From Trema orientale (taxonomy: Eukaryota > Streptophyta > Magnoliopsida > Rosales > Cannabaceae), in NCBI GenBank assembly GCA_002914845.1, contig JXTC01000194.1, positions 335,233-399,232 of the forward strand: 64,000 bases of DNA. The letters are read 5' to 3'. The notes under the pieces are model-generated. The model ran no database searches. It was not told the DNA's origin and worked only from the letters and a program-made list of their open reading frames with translations. Of the stretch, positions 60,715-64,000 are shown piece after piece. The translations under genes were made by a program, and so were the position numbers. The stretch's first letter is position 1, and each line of letters opens with the position of its first letter.

Positions 60715-61452
60715 TAGAGATGTCAAATAGTCGTGTCGTGCTGGTCTGGTTCGTGAAAGATAAGCTCGCTTATGCTTCGGGTCGTGCTTGGAACGACCTA
60801 ACAAGACATCGTGTCGTGCTGGCCCAAATTTCAAAATTCTAAGCTTGGTATGGCTCACAGATACATGCACATCTCGTATCGTGCTCATGCTTGTGCTAAG
60901 CTCTTATCGTGCGAATGTAGTGTGCCAAATGTGCTAGTATATCTTTGTGCCTATCTTCGATCAATCTATTAAATTGTTATGACAGCCAATATTTATGAAT
61001 TTTAAAAAAAATATTTAATTAAATAATTATAATTTGATTTAAAATAATAATCAAAATATGTAATATACATATAATTATTTGAAAAGAAAATATTCAGTTA
61101 AAAATCACTAATGTAAAATTATTTTTAAAAGAAAGAACAAAAAAAGTGTGTTTATTAATAAGTAAAAACTAAAAAGACATAAAATTTACAGATATAAATA
61201 ATATAACAAATAAAAATAAATATTTTTTAAAGTATTCAGAGTCGTTCTTTTTGGGTCGTGTCGTGCTTGTGTCTAAAGTCATGTCTTGCTGTGCTAGCCC
61301 ATAATGCCCAAAAACTAAAGTCTTGCGCGATTCATACCTTGTGCTGTACTTGGCACGACCCAAAGTCACCCGCGTCGTGCTGTACTTGGCACAGATTTTT
61401 TCATATCGTGCATTAGTGCCAATTGGGTGGCCCAGCTCATTTGACATCTCTG
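60715..61452. mobile_element. hAT-like non-autonomous DNA element
   Basis: The left end TAGAGATGTCAAAT and the right end ATTTGACATCTCTG form an inverted pair of the kind common in plant hAT elements. ACCGCATC (60707-60714) and TCCGCATC (61453-61460) give an 8-bp target duplication with one mismatch. The interior near both ends is full of TCGTGTCGTGCT-type motifs, and the core is AT-rich. Length is 738 bp with no transposase frame. Confidence 0.75.
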
Positions 61453-61460
61453 TCCGCATC

Positions 61461-62967
61461 TTTATATAAGCATTCTTTTTCCGTAGATCAGTAAGCTACC
61501 ATTTGCACTCTAGAAAAAGTTTAATTGCCTTGTCAATGTTCTCTTTTCTCATAATTATGCCAGTTTTATCCGTTGCTAACTTGAGCGTCAGAGAATGTTC
61601 AGTAGATACCATATCAGTGTCACCACCTTAACTTATGTCGTTGAACTATCGTGCTTCGCTCTCTACAAACGTTGATCTATCCTTGACATTAACGGTGAAG
61701 GTTTTTATTTATGACATAATACAAGGCACAGGAAGTTAGTATTTGGACGAAAAGTTGTACCAACAAACTCCTCCCTGGTCACACACATGGAAAATTTGTC
61801 TTGCTGGCTATAGCTCATATGAAAAGTTTACAGTTCAATTTTTCCTTTTCTTTTCCTAACAATTGTTTTAATCCCAATTTTCAGTATATGGCATATGCTG
61901 CTCTGTGCCTTTAGATGGACATGGAATATAATCCATGTATATGCAAGTAACATTTCAAAAAGCTTCTCTCTCTATCCACACAAGAGAGAGAATTAAGACA
62001 GTCACTTCAAATCGCGTCTGTAACTAGTAGAACATAGTCATTTGATAAGAGTTCGTAGAACATAGTCACATACTTTTAATTCGAATAACCAATCCTATTA
62101 TTTAAATTCATGGTTCCGATTTAACATCTCGAGAATAAAAAAGGACAAGAGAAAAAAGAAAAAGAAGATTATGCTTGTATTGCAATTGCTTATTACTAGC
62201 ATTAAGTACAAGACTACAAGTTTTGTTATATATGCATTCACCAATCTCAAATTTAATGGCTGTTAGCACAATGTGTAACACTTTATTTAGTATAATTATT
62301 TATTTATTTGAAGACATTTGAATCTTTCCTTTATTAAATATTAGTCACTTGTTTATTAATCATAACTGACTAATTTTATCAGTGGGTTGTAGAACAGCTC
62401 AAAGTGAAATTCTGTCCCCTTTATACTAAGAATAACTAAATAGTAACTACGATGAATCGTTAACTTGTTTATTTGTGGAAATTCTTCTTTAGTACCGAAC
62501 TCCCGGCATGAGGAATTTAAGTGATGCCAAAATGTATAAGTATTTTGCTAATTCTACATGATTAGAAGCCTAAGGCATCTTCAAAACACAGCATGTTCAT
62601 TAATTTTATGGAAATCTTACTTAGTATCAAATAAAAAGCTCCATCTTTTTTCGTTACCCGGTTAAGTCATATCAGTAAAGCCGTCCTTTGGATAATCTCT
62701 GCAAATTAATGTTTCTGCTCATACTTTTACCAAAATAATAATAATAACACTAGTTATGAGAATAAGAATAATGACATATCAAAAAGGAAGACGGTGGAAG
62801 GTGGAAGTTTCTGAGAAAAAACAGCACAGAGCATAATATTGTGAAGCTTAATATTCTGTAATGAACGGCATTAGAAGGGGAAAAAAATGATGAATGTGTA
62901 ATTTTTACAAAGGTATAAAGTATCCTCCTTCATTTGATCATTTTATCAATATGATCTTGGTATTAGC
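61461..62967. other. Intergenic DNA, nothing recognised
   Basis: Moderately AT-rich, single-copy-looking sequence. No coding exon could be supported on either strand. Confidence 0.35.
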
Positions 62968-64000
62968 TGTTGAGAAATTAAGGTTTTAATTTTACTCTTA
63001 TTTTTAAGATAACAAACATTTGATTTAATACTAATATTTTAACTTAAGTGTGTAGTGAAATAGTTTTATAAGTTCTGACTCAAATTGATCAAAAAATCAT
63101 ACTTGAAGATGGATGCACATTGGACTTATTAGAATCAAGCTTGCAGATGAAAAATCAAGATACAAAACTATACTTCGATAGGGTATATTTCATACTTAAT
63201 CTTGTATTTGATTTAGTTCATTGCACATAGATTCTCTTTGCATTGGCTCATGCTTTCAAAAGAGTTTTCAAACTATCTTAATCTTAAAATGGTTATTTTA
63301 TTATAAAAGTTTGAAAATAAAAATTAATGATTTCTTTAACTGGGCAAAATATTCTTTAATACTTCATTTCTTAAGTTTAAATAAGTTACAGATATATTCG
63401 AAATCATGATTATTTGAAATAAGCTAAAAATAGATTTTCTATTTGCAAATTAGAATATATTTTGATATGAACACTTCTTAAATTATTGTTAAATACCTTT
63501 GTAAAACTAAAACAAGTTTGCAATAGCCAAAATATTCTTTTCAAATTGATTTCTAATATTTTAAAGTGTTTAAAATAAGTTTAGAAGTCATATTTTGAAA
63601 AATGTTAAAAGCTGACAGAATCTGAAAAAAGACAAAAGGCTGTCAGAATCTGGAAAATGGCCACAACGCTGAAAATTGTCTGACCGGAATTTCTGATTGA
63701 ACGAAAACTCCAGCTAGTAAAAAATGACCGTTGAAATATAACCGTTATAGTCGCACTTCCAACGACTAGTTTGGCGGTCGACCGAAAATAGCAGAAACAA
63801 CATCTAATGGTTAGAAACAGCTAGTTTTGATATAAGCTTATAAATAGAAGCTATTTTAAGACTTGAAGAATACTTTGTATGAACCAAAATTATTATCCAA
63901 CTATTTTTAAAGTGTAAAAGTCTATTTTCTACATTGAGATAACTTTCAAATCATATTGAGCCAATCTTATAGCATCCATTATGCATTGTTTTCAAATCTC
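62968..64000. mobile_element. Candidate LTR, left part only (runs off the window)
   Basis: It starts TGTTGAGAAATTAAGG, a TG-type LTR start. AAGATAACAAACATTTG follows, and later a TATA-like TTATAAATAGAAGC near 63839, an arrangement seen in plant Ty1/copia LTRs. The right end and any internal region lie outside the window, so completeness, age and family cannot be judged. Confidence 0.4.

Overview
This is a nuclear chromosome window from a flowering plant, most likely a eudicot. The genes have many short GT-AG introns, intergenic DNA is very AT-rich, and every recognisable protein is a plant family member: GBF-type bZIP, DUF1191, LRB/POB1-type BTB, ABCC10-type ABC transporter, vacuolar ATPase subunit E and a GT31 galactosyltransferase. 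The species cannot be fixed from sequence alone. No bacterial, organellar or CRISPR content was seen.

Seven protein genes can be supported, all apparently intact once introns are removed. They are a short GBF-like bZIP factor (minus, CDS 285-2362, leader to about 3660); a 12-exon beta-1,3-galactosyltransferase (minus, 4883-9770); V-ATPase subunit E (plus, 19039-21950); an ABCC-subfamily full ABC transporter (plus, 31735-37681); an intronless 6-phosphogluconate dehydrogenase (plus, 40782-42269); an intronless DUF1191 membrane protein (minus, 43860-44741); and an LRB/POB1-type BTB-BACK protein (plus, 56427-59082). I rebuilt exon phases by hand; in every spliced gene they close in frame and give lengths near those usual for the family. 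The genes do not form a pathway or operon and look like independent, mostly housekeeping loci.

The rest is intergenic DNA at about 9.9-18.9, 22.2-31.7, 37.7-40.6, 45.0-56.4 and 59.1-64.0 kb. It holds small non-autonomous DNA elements (hAT-like with 8-bp target duplications, Tourist/Harbinger-like with 3-bp duplications, long foldbacks), a solo LTR nested inside a Tourist-like MITE, one complete and one 5'-truncated SINE, tandem segmental duplications of 0.37-1.06 kb, a decayed minisatellite of about 1 kb, and several microsatellites. A candidate LTR runs off the right edge.

I found no convincing new multi-gene system. The observations most worth checking are the GBF-like bZIP without the usual proline-rich N-terminus, with uORFs and a G-box in its own promoter; the roughly 835-bp near-complete foldback just upstream of V-ATPase E; a set of tiny poly(A)-tailed inserts with perfect or near-perfect target duplications; and a palindromic hairpin element at 24.2 kb.
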